Part shown: one piece after another, positions 24,455-36,300 of the stretch | How the letters are laid out: each line of letters opens with the position of its first letter | Numbering within the stretch: position 1 is the first letter of the stretch | DNA from: Nemertoderma westbladi | Lineage: Eukaryota; Xenacoelomorpha; Nemertodermatida; Nemertodermatidae | DNA length: 64,000 bases | Direction of reading: 5' to 3' | NCBI GenBank assembly: GCA_032718475.1 | Contig: JAUCBJ010007167.1 | Span: 35,618 to 99,617 of the forward strand | Program-made: the position numbers and the translations under genes | The notes under the pieces: model-generated | Told to the model about the DNA's origin: nothing | The model's database searches: none | Seen by the model: the letters and a program-made list of their open reading frames with translations, nothing else

Positions 24455-24681
24455 TCTAAAGTACAAGATTATGCACTGGCTGGTCCTCACAGCGAAAGCA
24501 ATGTCCTGCAAAGCGGAGGCGATTTTGTTCTAGTGTCAAGCTTGGGGGAACCAATGAGACACCTCCAATGTTATATAGTGTCTGGTTGGAGATGTGTGCA
24601 TTGTACTTGACACAATGAACCCGGCATAGCATTCTTGTGAATGTGCCATCCAGAGATTTGGTGTCCTCAGCAGGTAAGGCT
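24455..24681 (-). mobile_element. LINE 3' part (minus), right portion, continuing 9124-9323
   Basis: The segment matches the reverse complement of 25970-26165 in the plus-strand LINE. It encodes the C-terminal domain (cysteine-containing RFAGHC region) on the minus strand. It ends at CTCAGCAG, where the copy is 5'-truncated against the start of the next LINE. Confidence 0.85.
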
Positions 24682-26372
24682 AAGGTCAGGTCAGGTACTC
24701 TAGGTCATTGATTAAGAAAACTTGCCACCTCCATGCAGCGTAAAGGTGGTGCCACCTGTGGCTGCATAGACCCTCTTACTAGGGCAAATCTGGTTCTGTA
24801 ACTAGGACCCCCTTCGTTCTGGGATAAGGACGCCCTTGGTCCTGGATTAAGGACCCATATACTTGGCAGCAGGGGTATATGGCCTGACCAGGCAGATGGT
24901 GATCTACCAATGACTGGTCAGGAGTAGAGTGTTCTCATGTCCACTCTGAGAGCACTTCACTGCGACCTGCACCTGGCAGCAAGGGTACAGGGCATGACCC
25001 AGCAGATGAGCTGCAACAGCCAATGGTGGGTCATGTGCGCTAGAGTAGATATGGGTGATGGGCCTCATATCTGACTCCATTGCGACACCCACCCTGTGAA
25101 ATGGCAAACCAGGGTGTGGTATTTGCCACGAGAGCTGACTCGGCAAAAAAGCACCCCCAACCCCCACTACGGAATACATTAGCAATGCTGAAGTCCGGCC
25201 ACTAGAGGCCAGTGGAATTACCGGACACAATCGGCCTCACAGGCGTCAGTTAACTCCTGACCGGCTGCCTGTCTCACCCCCTAGTGGAGAGAGAGCAGCC
25301 AACAATTCTTTGAGTCCCTTTCCGGATGACCTTTCTGGCCCAAACCCTGGGTCACCAGGGAGGCCAGATTGTGATGGGGAGAGGGATTATGGAGTTGGAG
25401 GCTACTCTCATGTTCCACCCCGACCAACAAAGCCATTGGTGAATCTGAGGCAAGTCACTAGACTAGCCCCAGTAAACATCCTAACACTCGGGTCCCCAAT
25501 GCGACAAGGTGAGCTGACTGCCTTGGCAGATATGCTTTCTCTTAGCGCAGTGGGTGTTCAAGAGAACCGAATGCAGACTGGACAGACTGATTAGGTTATG
25601 ATTAAAGACATGGGGGGCGGTTGGCGACTCGCCCTCGCGTCAGCAGATGATAGTGGCAATGGTGGAATTAGTCTATTGATGAATCCAACTGCACATGCAG
25701 CATTGGACAAAATAGACCAAATCTCTAACCGCATCATCCGTTGCCACTTCTCTTGTACTGGAAGACTGGCTAAGAAGTTTCCTAAGGTGGTTCTGATTGT
25801 GTGCTACTCTCCAACTAGTGTTGCCCCTGTAGAGGAGGTGGAAAATTCCAGGATTTGGAAGTCACCGAGAATTAATTGGAAACTTAAGGTCCGATTATTT
25901 AGAGCAGCAGTAGTTCCAGTACTCCTTTACGGGAGTCCATGCTGGGCTCTAACTGCTGAGGACACCAAATCTCTGGATGGCACATTTACAAGAATGCTAC
26001 GCCGGGTTCATTGTGTCAAGTACAATGCACACATCTCCAACCATACACTATTTAAAATTGGAGGTGTCTCATTGGTTCCCCCAAGCTTGACACTAGAACA
26101 AAATCGCCTCCGCTTTGCAGGACATTGCTTTTGCCGTGAAGACCAGCCAGTGCATAATCTTGTACTTTGGCAGCCTCGTGGAGTGAATAAGCATGGTGGA
26201 CAGCCCATGACTTTCTTGAGACGCATCTTAAAGGACACGGGCCTTGAAGATGCGGATGATCTAGCAAATGTCATGGGTGATAGGGAGTTGTGGCGGTGCA
26301 ATTTTGTTGACAAGCCGGCACAGCCTTCTTAAAAATGCAACTGCAATGCAGCATGCCGATCCTAGTAGTAGT
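24682..26372 (+). mobile_element. LINE copy (plus) with internal deletion and TAG-triplet tail
   Basis: A GC-richer 5' region (24682-25309) has a partly duplicated TGGCAGCA.GGGTA..GG motif (24865 and 24976) and no good coding frame. It is followed by the remains of the ORF and a 3' tail of about five TAG triplets (26357-26372). The 5' boundary is approximate. The 3' region serves as a reference for the two minus-strand copies. It also shows the uninterrupted TTAA target used by the piggyBac-like insertion in the neighbouring copy (25892-25895). Confidence 0.8.
25310..26332 (+). pseudogene. LINE endonuclease start fused by deletion to the C-terminal domain
   Basis: The frame covers the N-terminal endonuclease region (LRQVTRLAPVNILTLGS, GVQENRM), with a TAG at 25592-25594 and the same frame continuing after it. 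At about 25846 the endonuclease (VIVCYSPTSVAPVEEVE) jumps straight to SRIWKSPRINWKLK, skipping the rest of the endonuclease and the whole reverse transcriptase. The related copy at 46.7-49.9 kb retains that roughly 2-kb stretch. The C-terminal part has LLYGSPCWALTAED and LRFAGHCFCRED, a domain found after the reverse transcriptase in RTE- and CR1-like LINEs (family knowledge; clade not proven). No ATG of the original ORF was identified. Confidence 0.85.
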
Positions 26373-26486
26373 AGTAGCATTCTTGTGAATGTGCCATCCA
26401 GAGATTTGGTGTCCTCAGCAGTTAGAGCCCAGCATGGACTCCCGTAGAAGAGTACTGGAACTACTGCTGCTCTAAATAATCGGACC
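26373..26486 (-). mobile_element. Third LINE copy (minus), 3' fragment left of the piggyBac-like insertion
   Basis: The fragment is the reverse complement of 25893-26003 in the plus-strand copy. It abuts the TAG tail of that copy directly, at a shared GTAG. It continues at 46700 after the piggyBac-like element, in the same reading frame. Confidence 0.9.
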
Positions 26487-26490
26487 TTAA
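26487..26490 (+). repeat. TTAA target duplication of the piggyBac-like element (other copy 46696-46699)
   Basis: GGACC-TTAA precedes the left end and TTAA-GTTTCC follows the right end. The paralogous LINE has a single TTAA in the same context at 25892. TTAA duplication is the hallmark of piggyBac transposases. Confidence 0.93.
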
Positions 26491-26890
26491 CCCTATTAGT
26501 ACCGGGCTATAAAATGTTGTACAAATACCGGGAGGGGGTCATATTGACCCCCCCCCCCCCCCCCCCCCCTAAAATCTACAAATATTTACGAAAACGTCTG
26601 ATTTTTTGTTTGTACGTAGGTATCACTTGTCTGGATCCGACCGAAAAAAAAAATTTCGAAAAAATGTACTGGGGTGGTTATATTGCAGCACCAAAATTAC
26701 AAGTAGTGCACAATTTTCACCAAATTTGAAAGTTACATTTTCGGCTAATTATTTTTCAATACAGGTTTTCTGGGGTGTAAAATACATTGGAAAATATTAA
26801 AAAATGATATGATTACTATAAATGGCTGTTTAGTCCTCTCTGCGTAGGAAAAAAATGAAAAAAACAAGTAACCAGCACTTTTCAGTTAGA

Positions 26891-26895
26891 ACACA
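26891..26895 (+). repeat. Target-site duplication ACACA of element B (other copy 45525-45529)
   Basis: ACACA directly precedes the 5' LTR and directly follows the 3' LTR. It defines the exact ends of element B within the piggyBac-like element. Confidence 0.93.
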
Positions 26896-28097
26896 TGTAA
26901 AAGCTTTTGTGGGATAACTGATACGTCTGCCTTTGCTGGCCAGTTCCCCCCCGGTCGCTAGAATACTCTAAAATGGATTTATAACTAAAATAGTGCAAGC
27001 TACCAGCTTATTGGCTGATGTGCTGTACGGAGGTATCTGGGCTCAGTTTAATCGGCCAACCAGTTTAGGGAGGTTGCCTCTGCCCTGCTGTCCGTGTCGG
27101 CCAATAGAATTTGAGTGGGCGTTGATTTCGACCTATCCCAGAGCTACTGAACTGAATTTCCTATCTCTATGCTCATCCTCTGTGTTGAACGGGAGATTCG
27201 TGGAATAAGGGTAGTTGGTATCCTCGTATAGTCATTCTAGTCATATGATTCTTCATATGATTCTGTTGTTATGTTCCCATTTTTCGCCATAACACCGGCT
27301 TTTGGGAAGAACTCTAGTAAAACTGCTTAAATTACCGAAAGTATAACTGTTACCTTAACTAACGAACTTAACGAGTCTCAATCATTTAATTTAACTGCAC
27401 TAATCATATTGTTTGTACTGTTATTTACCGTCAGTTATTAATTGTATCTATTTGTTGATGAAATATTGCCCTTTGGAGAATACGGATAAATCACCCAAAT
27501 TTCCCAATTTTCTTGATACACTACAGGTTAGAGAGACAGGCTATATATAACAATTGCGATTTATATTAATGTGGTGTGTATTGAATCTAATGTTATTTAG
27601 CAGACCCTACATGAGTCAATTGCTGCTCTCTTTATGTGTGATCAAATATACTGACGGTCGGCAGAATAGTGTGCATGATTGTGATTGGTAACAAAGTATT
27701 TCCTAAAGAATACGCCTTATACTTTAATCATAAGCGGTATCGTTGCGTTTAGTATAAGTCCTAGTTCTGTTTAAATAGATAGAGCGCCACGTCCTAAAGG
27801 AACTGTTAATATTTCCCGAAAGCCAATAATATCTGTCAGAGATTAATTATTAACGATCTATCGAATAATACAGTACGTTTACACTGCAACCTTACACTGC
27901 AATAATATAATTTAAGCATCCGAATTCAGCCTCCCGGGTGTAGATCCATCGGGTGAATGATCGCGCATGGGCTGACTTCGGCTAATGTTTTGTTTATTAG
28001 CATAAAAGATTGTCGTATGCTAAAGGTGTTTTAATTAACTAAAAGACATATAAATTTTGGCAGGTTAAACTGCTAAAGGTCTTCAAAAGCGCGAACA
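26896..28097 (+). repeat. 5' LTR of element B
   Basis: This 1,202-bp LTR is paired with 44323-45524 at a constant offset of 17,427, with no length difference. TG...CA ends are present. A CTATATATAA box near 27541 is a candidate promoter element. It is clearly diverged from the A and C LTRs but shares blocks such as GAGCGCCACGTCCTAAAGGAACTGT and both ends. Confidence 0.95.
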
Positions 28098-28112
28098 GTA
28101 ACAGTTAACGAT

Positions 28113-28133
28113 CTTATTGCAGTAAGCAATAAG
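28113..28133 (+). other. LTR-proximal hairpin, 8-bp stem
   Basis: CTTATTGC, loop AGTAA, GCAATAAG. Element C has TTTATTGC..GCAATAAA at 51208-51230 with a different loop, so the outermost pair changes from C-G to T-A while pairing is kept. Element A keeps the inner six pairs. Confidence 0.7.
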
Positions 28134-28164
28134 GTTGCAAAATACCGTATTGACCGGTAACCTG

Positions 28165-28293
28165 AACCGGTACTTCTGTAGGTCAGTAGGCCCAACTGCC
28201 AGAACCGGTACTGCTGTAGGTCCGTAGGTCCAACTGCCAGAACCGGTACTTCTGTAGGTCTGTAGGCCCAACTGTCCTAACCGGTACTGCTGT
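28165..28293 (+). repeat. 38-bp tandem repeat starting AACCGGTACT
   Basis: Units start at 28165, 28203, 28241 and (partial) 28279. Each reads AACCGGTACT.CTGTAGGTC and continues to CCAACTG. Elements A and C have only one or two loose copies here. Confidence 0.85.
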
Positions 28294-28471
28294 ATCAGTA
28301 CATTAGTATTATTCGATTTTGATTATTGTATACCGGTAGGTCTCGATATTAAATCGGGGACGCCTGGTTTTTATTGGGATTTTACTTAGGTCTATTTCTG
28401 TCAGTTTTATTTACTAGTAGGCTAATATTGAGCAGAAGGCGTGTGACCCTGCTCAGATTGTTCAGATAATT

Positions 28472-29040
28472 GTAGGCTGAGCTGCTGTCTGACTGTTGTT
28501 GAGTTTGGAGAGATTACGGCGTGTGTAGAGTTTGTCTGATAAAGTGCCGTTAGTAAGTTGGGGCAGCCATATGCTGTAAGGTCAATCCCCTCTTAAAGAA
28601 TAAGTCGTACTACCGTGTTAGAACGCATACTAATTAACAGTTTCAGAATCTGCATATACTGTAGTTTATTTAGGCTTGATCGTGGTCTGCCGGCATTTTT
28701 GGCCTGTGTTTGTTTGTGTAGTCTGTTCAGGTACCGTAATAGTTATTACTCAAATATTTTGTAGGCTGGATTGTTGTCTAGCTATTCTTAGGCCTGAAGG
28801 GATTGCTGCGTGTGTAGAGTTTGTCTGATCAAGTGCCGTTAGTAAGTTGGGGCAGCCATATGCTGTAAGGTCAATCCCCTCTTAAAGAATAAGTCGTACT
28901 ACCGTGTTAGAACGCATACTAACTAACAGTTTCAGAATCTGCACATACTGTAGTTTGTTTAGGCTTGATAGTAGTCTGCCAGCGTTTGGTTTGTATTTTG
29001 TTTGAGTATTCTGTACGGGTAGCGTAATATTTATTATTCA
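28472..29040 (+). repeat. Tandem duplication, 289-bp unit, in the leader
   Basis: GTAGGCTG starts the units at 28472 and 28761. Each contains a CCTCTTAAAGAATAAGTCGT block and a GTTAGAACGCATACTAA block. Element C has two units with the same period (51485 and 51774); element A has one. Confidence 0.85.
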
Positions 29041-29970
29041 GAGTTTATGCGATTATTCGCAACATTCATGTCCCCAAGTTTATCCCTACAGTAATTGTGC
29101 TTGTTATACATACCGTTATAGTTAAATTAACCCCGGTACTACACGGGCTGCTTGGCGTAGGACAAGACTGGTGACTTTGTGCTCTGGTCACTCCAGCAGA
29201 TGCCGTGGTTCTTTTAACTGTTCAAGTATATTTAACTACTGATTATTTGTTGTACCAGTACTTGTACCTAATTTAGGGTTTAGTGTACAGTGCTTCCGAG
29301 AGTAATTAGTGTGTAGGCAGTATATTTGTGTTGTAAAGTGGTTGATAGGCACATTCGTTAGCTCTATTAACTTCTGGGTAAGAACACTCCGTGATACATA
29401 ACGTAGTACCTGTAGCGATACGGTTATAGGTCGTCAGGCGGTGGTATTTTCCTATCTGGACAGTGCAATATATTTACTACTACTTATTATTCAAATACCG
29501 TAGTACCCTGTCCGTTGTAATAACCAGAAATCTAACCCTTTGTTAGGCTGGTTTGTAGACTTCCTGCAAAATTACCCTAAAAATTTCGTACGTAATATTT
29601 TGTTGTGTTTTAATTAGAGAATTAATCTCACCCGTATCGTAAGTAATTTGTAGTATTAAGTAACTTAGGTAAATTAGAATTATCAGTTTTAGTGTCAAAT
29701 AAATAGCACTTCACTGAGAGCGTACAGCTTCTGTGTAGTGACTCCCCCAGAAATAATAACATTTATTTCAAATATTGACAAAACCCTTTTAAACGGGTAT
29801 ATATCTATTATAAATCAACTCAAACGATTTATAAATAGTAGGCCTGCCATCAACAACTAGGTCTCAATATCAGTTGGACTACTGCTTAAATAACGGTAAT
29901 AAAGTAAGTTAAAGTAACCAAGTAACCCTAAAATATTCAGAAATTCAATTATTCTAAAAATAATTGACAT

Positions 29971-30214
29971 ACCGGTACTTACCATAGGCTTATTATATTT
30001 ATTTCTATAAATTTGAGCTGAAATCATACCGGTATTCTGTAATTAATTCTAGTTCATAATTATACTTATATATACTATAAGTGTAAGCTGTATACCGGTA
30101 TTCACGATAGGCCTATTATATATTTATATATATTTGTGCTAAAATTATATACCGGTACTCTGTGACAAATCTAGTCTGTAATAATACTTATATATATTAT
30201 AAGCATACCGGTAT
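29971..30214 (+). repeat. Array of five ACCGGTA palindromes upstream of gag
   Basis: ACCGGTA (usually within TACCGGTA) occurs at 29971, 30028, 30094, 30151 and 30207, at 57-66 bp spacing, between alternating TATA blocks. The same array precedes gag in elements A and C. It could be a protein-binding or structural element; no factor is assigned. Confidence 0.75.
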
Positions 30215-30351
30215 TCTAATATATTGTATATATATCACGTTACCCTGAGTAACGGTATCGGTAATAAATCGCTAGGCTTGCGGCCATACTGAATTACCAG
30301 ACTTGCTTTAACTGAAACTATAGTAGTAGACATTCAACTGTATAGCTAAAC

Positions 30352-33300
30352 ATGTCTGACACTCAGCAAAACCTGTCAGACAGTCTGATCGATACAACTA
30401 TCTGTGACTCAGATAGGAGTGTGGAGCGATTAAGAAAGGAGTTCAGCTCACCTCCTACTGCAAAAAAGGTCATCCCTCCAGTAGTATCAGACCCTAGGCT
30501 AATCCACCATAGGTCCATCATAGGCACTCGGGCACAGGTAAAACGGAACCAAGAGGCAGTTGTCCCATCGCAGCAACATCTTGGTCAAGAACCTACTTCC
30601 CAGCGACCCGATAGCTCCAGCAGTTCGGATACTGTAGAGCTGACCCCCGAACATGGAGTGCAGATGGCTGATACAGTCTACTCGGACCCTCTTCTTACCC
30701 TTCCTGCTGCAGTGCTAACTACTATATTCATTGCGGTGGAGGAACATCAAGCCGACTGGGCGAGGAATAAGCGAGCGACACAAGATAATTATGCGGGATA
30801 CGCCAGGGAAGAATTGATGTCTGTTGTCGAGTCACAATGGAACTTTCCCGGACTCGGACTCCCGTTGGATCTGTCCGAGGCTACTTGGGAAGATATACAC
30901 AGGATGGGAGTGGCTAAAGATACAATGGATCCAGCTGTTTGGAAGAGGTCGGCAGCAGGATATGTGCAGGGATTCTTCGGCTCCTTGGAGCGATTGGAAG
31001 AACAACTGTTTTGACAACTTCAAGGACCTCAAGAGCAGGAAGAGCTGCTATACCAAGTACGCGAAAGAACCCTACGCATTCGACTAATCCTCTCAGCCTT
31101 TGAGGAAACTTCCAAAAGAAGACAGGACACGTCGCTGCAGGTTGCTGTCAAAACTTGGTTACATCGAGTAGATCTCAAAGTACAGGAAACGGCCCAGTGG
31201 AAATCCCAGCTGGCTGAGAGATCAACCTATGAAGAACCAACTGATGTCACCCTTTCTCAAGCGGAAAGCGAAGAGACCGCCGAGAAACCGCGAACTAGAG
31301 ACGCTATCGACATTTATTTGTCCGACTATCAGCGATTCCTAGGAGACGAAGAGTTGAGGAGACGGCTGTCTGGACTTTCCCCTAATAGTGAAGGAACCAA
31401 GCTTGTGTTGGACTCAATCGATGCCGAAATGTTAGCTGCAAACCAAGCTGAATGTGATGAAAAACTCCGCCTCACTAGAGTCCGAGAAGAACAAATAAAG
31501 AAAAGAAGGATAGAGGAACAAAAGGCGGCGGCTATGGCAGAAGCAGAAGTAGAAAGAAAGGCAGCGGCGGCAGATGCAGAAGCAGACAGAAAAGCATCAA
31601 AGGCAGTGGCAGAAGCAGAATGGAGAGCCTCTGAGCAGACTACCCAACTGGAGTTGGAAAATCTGCAAGAGACACAAGACAGTATAAATAAACAGTTTAC
31701 TGCTAATCAAATGCAGATGATGAGAAAATCTACTCCCAAGCGCCAGGGATACACATCCTCGGAGGAAGGCGAGACCACCGATCCTGAAGGCGGAGGAAAT
31801 AGATCTCATCTAAGTAGGCGTAGAAAAACATCTTACCGTCGCAAATTGCCTGATTTGCCCCCAGCTGTTAAAAGACAGCTAACTAGCACAGACTTAGGTA
31901 GTGCAGAACCCATAGAACAATTTATCCAGGTCAAAAGACTCCCTACTATAGTCGATGAACCTGAAATAATTAGGCATGTTGTTCCCAAAGTCACTTCTGT
32001 GCTAGAGACCCCTGCACTTCCAGAGCTTAACTCTAAATTCCCTTTACATAGTACTACACTGCCTGTACCCGGTGGAACAGTCCAAGAGAATACCCCTGTC
32101 CAGATAGCAGAGAGAGAAATCAATAATTTGTCTCCCGTCGTCCCGCGTCAGCCCGCTACTATGTTGGCGACTCCCGCTTCGGCGGTTGAGTGGGTGGAAG
32201 AGGGACGGCGGGGGATGAATCTCCTGCTGGGACAGATGCAGGAGACTGTCCACCAACTTAAGGGAACAGTGAGGGAAGGTAGAGCAGAGTTGCAAGAAGT
32301 GCAGCAAAGTATCGCGCTAGAACGCGACAAATTAGTCAATATACAAAAGGGCATACCAATACCCCCTGTAACATTGTGTCAACCTGTTAGGTCTGAAGTA
32401 TTACATGCGCAAGGTGTGGAGCCTACACGCATCTATACTGCTAGTGAAGTTGAAACTCCTATAGCAAACCCTATTAAGGGTGATTATAGACCTGTTATTA
32501 ATGATATTCCCTATAGACCTGATAATGATCCGAGAAATTTATATACCGATAATTCGATATTAAATAACACGATGGCCCAAGAAAGCTTTACGCGTCAGAT
32601 GGCTAGAACAGAAGCCCGCCAAGCGGTCAAAGTGGGAGAGATCGTCAAATTCAATGGAGATGAGATGAAATGGTTACCTTTCAACGAATATTACAAAGAT
32701 AGCATACAGAACTCTGTACTATCTAACGTAGAGAAACTTAGATTCCTCATCAAGTGCTTGGAAGGACCTCCCAAGTTAATGGCGTTAAAGTTTATTGGAC
32801 ATCCAGAAGGATTAAGACAAGTTTGGGATACATTAAACATCAGGTATGGTAACAAGGATAACATAGCTAAGTATTTGTATGCAAAATTAGTAGCCCCCCG
32901 ACACTTCCTTAGTAGCGGGATTATAGAGTTTTCCGATGAAATGCAAGAGATCTGTAGACAACTGGACTGGTTAGGTAAGTCGCATGAATATCAGAGTTCC
33001 ATGGTTATTGGAGCCGTAGTCTCTACTTTACCAAAGGGTGGAGTATGTACACGCTGGGACAAGAAAGTGTTGTACATGAATGAACAACAACGACGAAGTC
33101 CTACCATGGCTGATCTCATGTCTTTCTTAGATGGTGAAGTCAAACTACAACTCATCAAGCAGTCCAGAGAGAAAACATCGGAAAATAAGGTAAGTGAGAA
33201 ACCCACTTCTAGGAGAAGAGTAACACCGGTGTGTTACACTGACGACGGCGAAAGCCAGGCTTCCCAAGAAGAGGACAGCGGGAAAGACACAGACCGATCT

Positions 33301-36300
33301 TACTATGTTGACAAAACCTCAAAAGATGTAAGTAAATATAAGGCTCGAAACAACGATAGGAGAGAACAGGTTGCCAAGACCCCTCCTCAGTCTCCTAACA
33401 GAATGCACCGAAGAAAACCCGATGAAAAAACGAGAGTGCATCAAGTTACCCAAGGTAAGGTGAGTAACATAAAACCTAACTGTGCGCTGTGCGACGGGAC
33501 ACACCGTTTGAGTGCGTGTGCTGAATTTCTAAAGAAATCCCTTGTAGATAGACGTACAGTTGTGTGGGACAAGCGGTTATGCTATAATTGCCTCAGACCA
33601 GGACACCAACGGCGAACCTGTTACTCCGACATAAAGTGTGCAAAGTGTGGCGCGAAACATCACATCTTGTTACACAGTGAGTTTGAACGAGACAAACAGA
33701 GTCAGGTAAGTGAGCCCGAACTACATGTCCAATTTAGTGACGTAAATGACACTGATCAAGAGTCTGAGATGGAAGGATTCTATACTGACGAATTCTCCGA
33801 CGCCAATGAATCCTGTTATCTAATAAATACCGCGGTGTATCGAGCACTTACTTACGAAAAGGACATCAACGATGAGTTTTCCCCAACTAATTTCGCCAAA
33901 CAACCATCTTGCAAAGCTCCAGCTTCCAACGTAGGAATCAGAGAATTTCCTGTAGTTCAGGTAAGAGTTCACGGTCTTAACAAAAGCTACATAGTGAACG
34001 CCCTCCTGGACTCCGGCAGCACAGGAACATTCATCGATCAAGAACTAGCCGAAGATATCTTTGCTGGACAACCCAAGTTCCGGACTAAATTGAATATGTC
34101 AGGAATTATGCAGGTTTGGAAATCTACCCTAACGGCAGATTACTATGTAGGTGTGTTGTCCACCCCCCAGGATAAGTTAGGAACACAAGGTATAAGGTCA
34201 GTAAAAATGGTGGCTATAAAGAACTTTGCTACTACTCAAGCAGACCTTTATAATTGGGACGAAGATGAGAGCGTCCAACATCTTAAGATACCTCGATTCC
34301 AGACAGATTATCCTGGAGTGCAAATACTTATCGGCCAAAACGCGCACGAGGCGCTCGAAACATTAGAGAAACGGCCTGCTCAACCACAACCACTGCAAAC
34401 TTATGCGGTAAGAACTAGAGTAGGTTGGTACTTTACTGGCCCTTCCCGTAGAACTCTCGAAGAGAGAATGCCACACGAGCAAATATATCAAGTAAACGAT
34501 GGGGAAGTGGAAAGCAGTGAGGTGGACGAACTAACTGAGGGAACACCATACTCCTCAGATAATGACGACATCTACCAACTCTTCGAAGAAGAGAACACAA
34601 TTGAGCTACTTACAGAGAATCAAACTTGGAAAAACCAAACGAACCTATGTCAACTGATTCGTCCAACGGAATCCATTATTTATAATGACGAACTTAATGA
34701 CGAGGTAGAGCGCTACAACGCTAGAACTCGGGACGAACTCGCCGTACGATTCTTTACCCAAGAATTAGTAGAACCCAATTCATACGACAAAGCCCTGTCG
34801 ATAGAAGAAGAAAGAGCCAAGCAAATCCAGGAAACAACCACACGTTTTTTAAAAGATCAAGGTAGATATGAAATCGGACTACCCTTCCGAAAACGTGAAC
34901 CCAGATTTATAAATAACAGACCCTTGGCTGAGAAAAGAATCAATCAATTACATCGACGTCTTACGGCAAACGCTTCAGCTAAGGAAATGTACCAAACTCA
35001 GTTGAAGAAATTTATCACAAAGGGATATGCGGAGCAAGTACCGGAAGGAACTCCAATAACTGAAAGAACTTATTATCTAACACATCATTACGTTCCCAAA
35101 CCCGGTAAACCCCATGAAGTACGAGTCGTATTCGATGGCTCTGCTCTATATATGGGCCAATCCCTTAATTCCGAGTTGTTACCAGGACCCAATTTACTCC
35201 AATCTTTGTTGGGAATACTTTTGAGATTAAGACAATATTCCATCGCGTTCGCTTCCGATATCGAAGGAATGTTCTTACAAGTCAAGGCGCTGGAGAGAGA
35301 TAGAGACAGCCTGAGATTTCTGTGGTGGCCTGAAGGAGACCTCAACCAGAAACCGGTGGAGTACTGGATGACCATCCAGGCTTTTGGGATCATATCTAGC
35401 CCTTCCAACGCCTGCTCCGTGGTGCGAACCACTGCGAATGACAACCGAGACTCCTTCTCCAAAGAAGTGATAGACAACATAAAACGCAATATATACATGG
35501 ACGACAATTTAAGGTCCCTTCCATCAGTAGAAGAAGCCATAGCTGTCGCGAAAGGAACGGTAGAGTGTTTGAAAAGAGGGGGATTTCGACTGACGAAATT
35601 CACTAGTAACTCCCGTGAGTTTCTGGAAGCCATACCGGTAGAGGATCGCGGAGCGAAAGACCTAGACTTAATAAAGGACGATCTTCCTGAAACCAAGACG
35701 CTAGGCTTGAAGTGGGACACTGAAAGAGACATTCTGTTTTTTCAGTTAAAACAGCGAGATAATCCAGTCCGGACCAAACGGATTTGTTTAAGTATCCTGA
35801 GCACTTATTTCGACCCATTGGGATTTATTAGCCCAGTTATATTGATTGCTCGGAGTTTAGTACAACAGATGTGGCTTGAAAACCACTCATGGGATGATCC
35901 GCTTAAGGGAGAACTGTTGAAGAAATGGATGAAATGGGAAGATTCTCTACCTGCCATCGAGAACTTTATAATTTCCCGTGCATATTTTGGACATGTTCTT
36001 CCGACGTATTCCTATCAACTCCATGTGTTTGGAGACGCCAGCGACATGGGAATAGGTATAGTAGCATATCTGCGAGTCGAAACTCCGGATGGGATCAAAG
36101 TTGCCTTGGTTACCTCTAAGGCACTGATTAACAACAAGTTAAAGGTTCCTCGAGCGGAGTTAAAAGCGGCTTTATACGCTACAGCCATCGGCCGGAACGT
36201 AACGGAACAAATCGATTACCCACTGGAGAAAACGGTTTATTGGACCGACGCTCTACTCGTGTTGGAATATCTAACCAATGAAGTCTGTCAGTTCAGCGTT

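Larger units (their letters stand above)
28098..30351 (+). other. 5' leader of element B (2.25 kb, structured, non-coding)
   Basis: The leader contains an LTR-proximal hairpin (28113-28133), a 38-bp tandem array (28165-28293), a duplicated 289-bp unit (28472-29040) and an ACCGGTA array (29971-30214) before the gag ATG. No TGG-type primer-binding site was found right after the LTR; the sequence there is GTAACAGTTAACG. Priming may use another tRNA region or an internal site. Similar leaders precede gag in A and C. Confidence 0.8.

Noticed and set aside
28098-28115. Canonical tRNA primer-binding site
   Set aside because: No TGG start and no complementarity to a tRNA 3' end that I can support in A, B or C.
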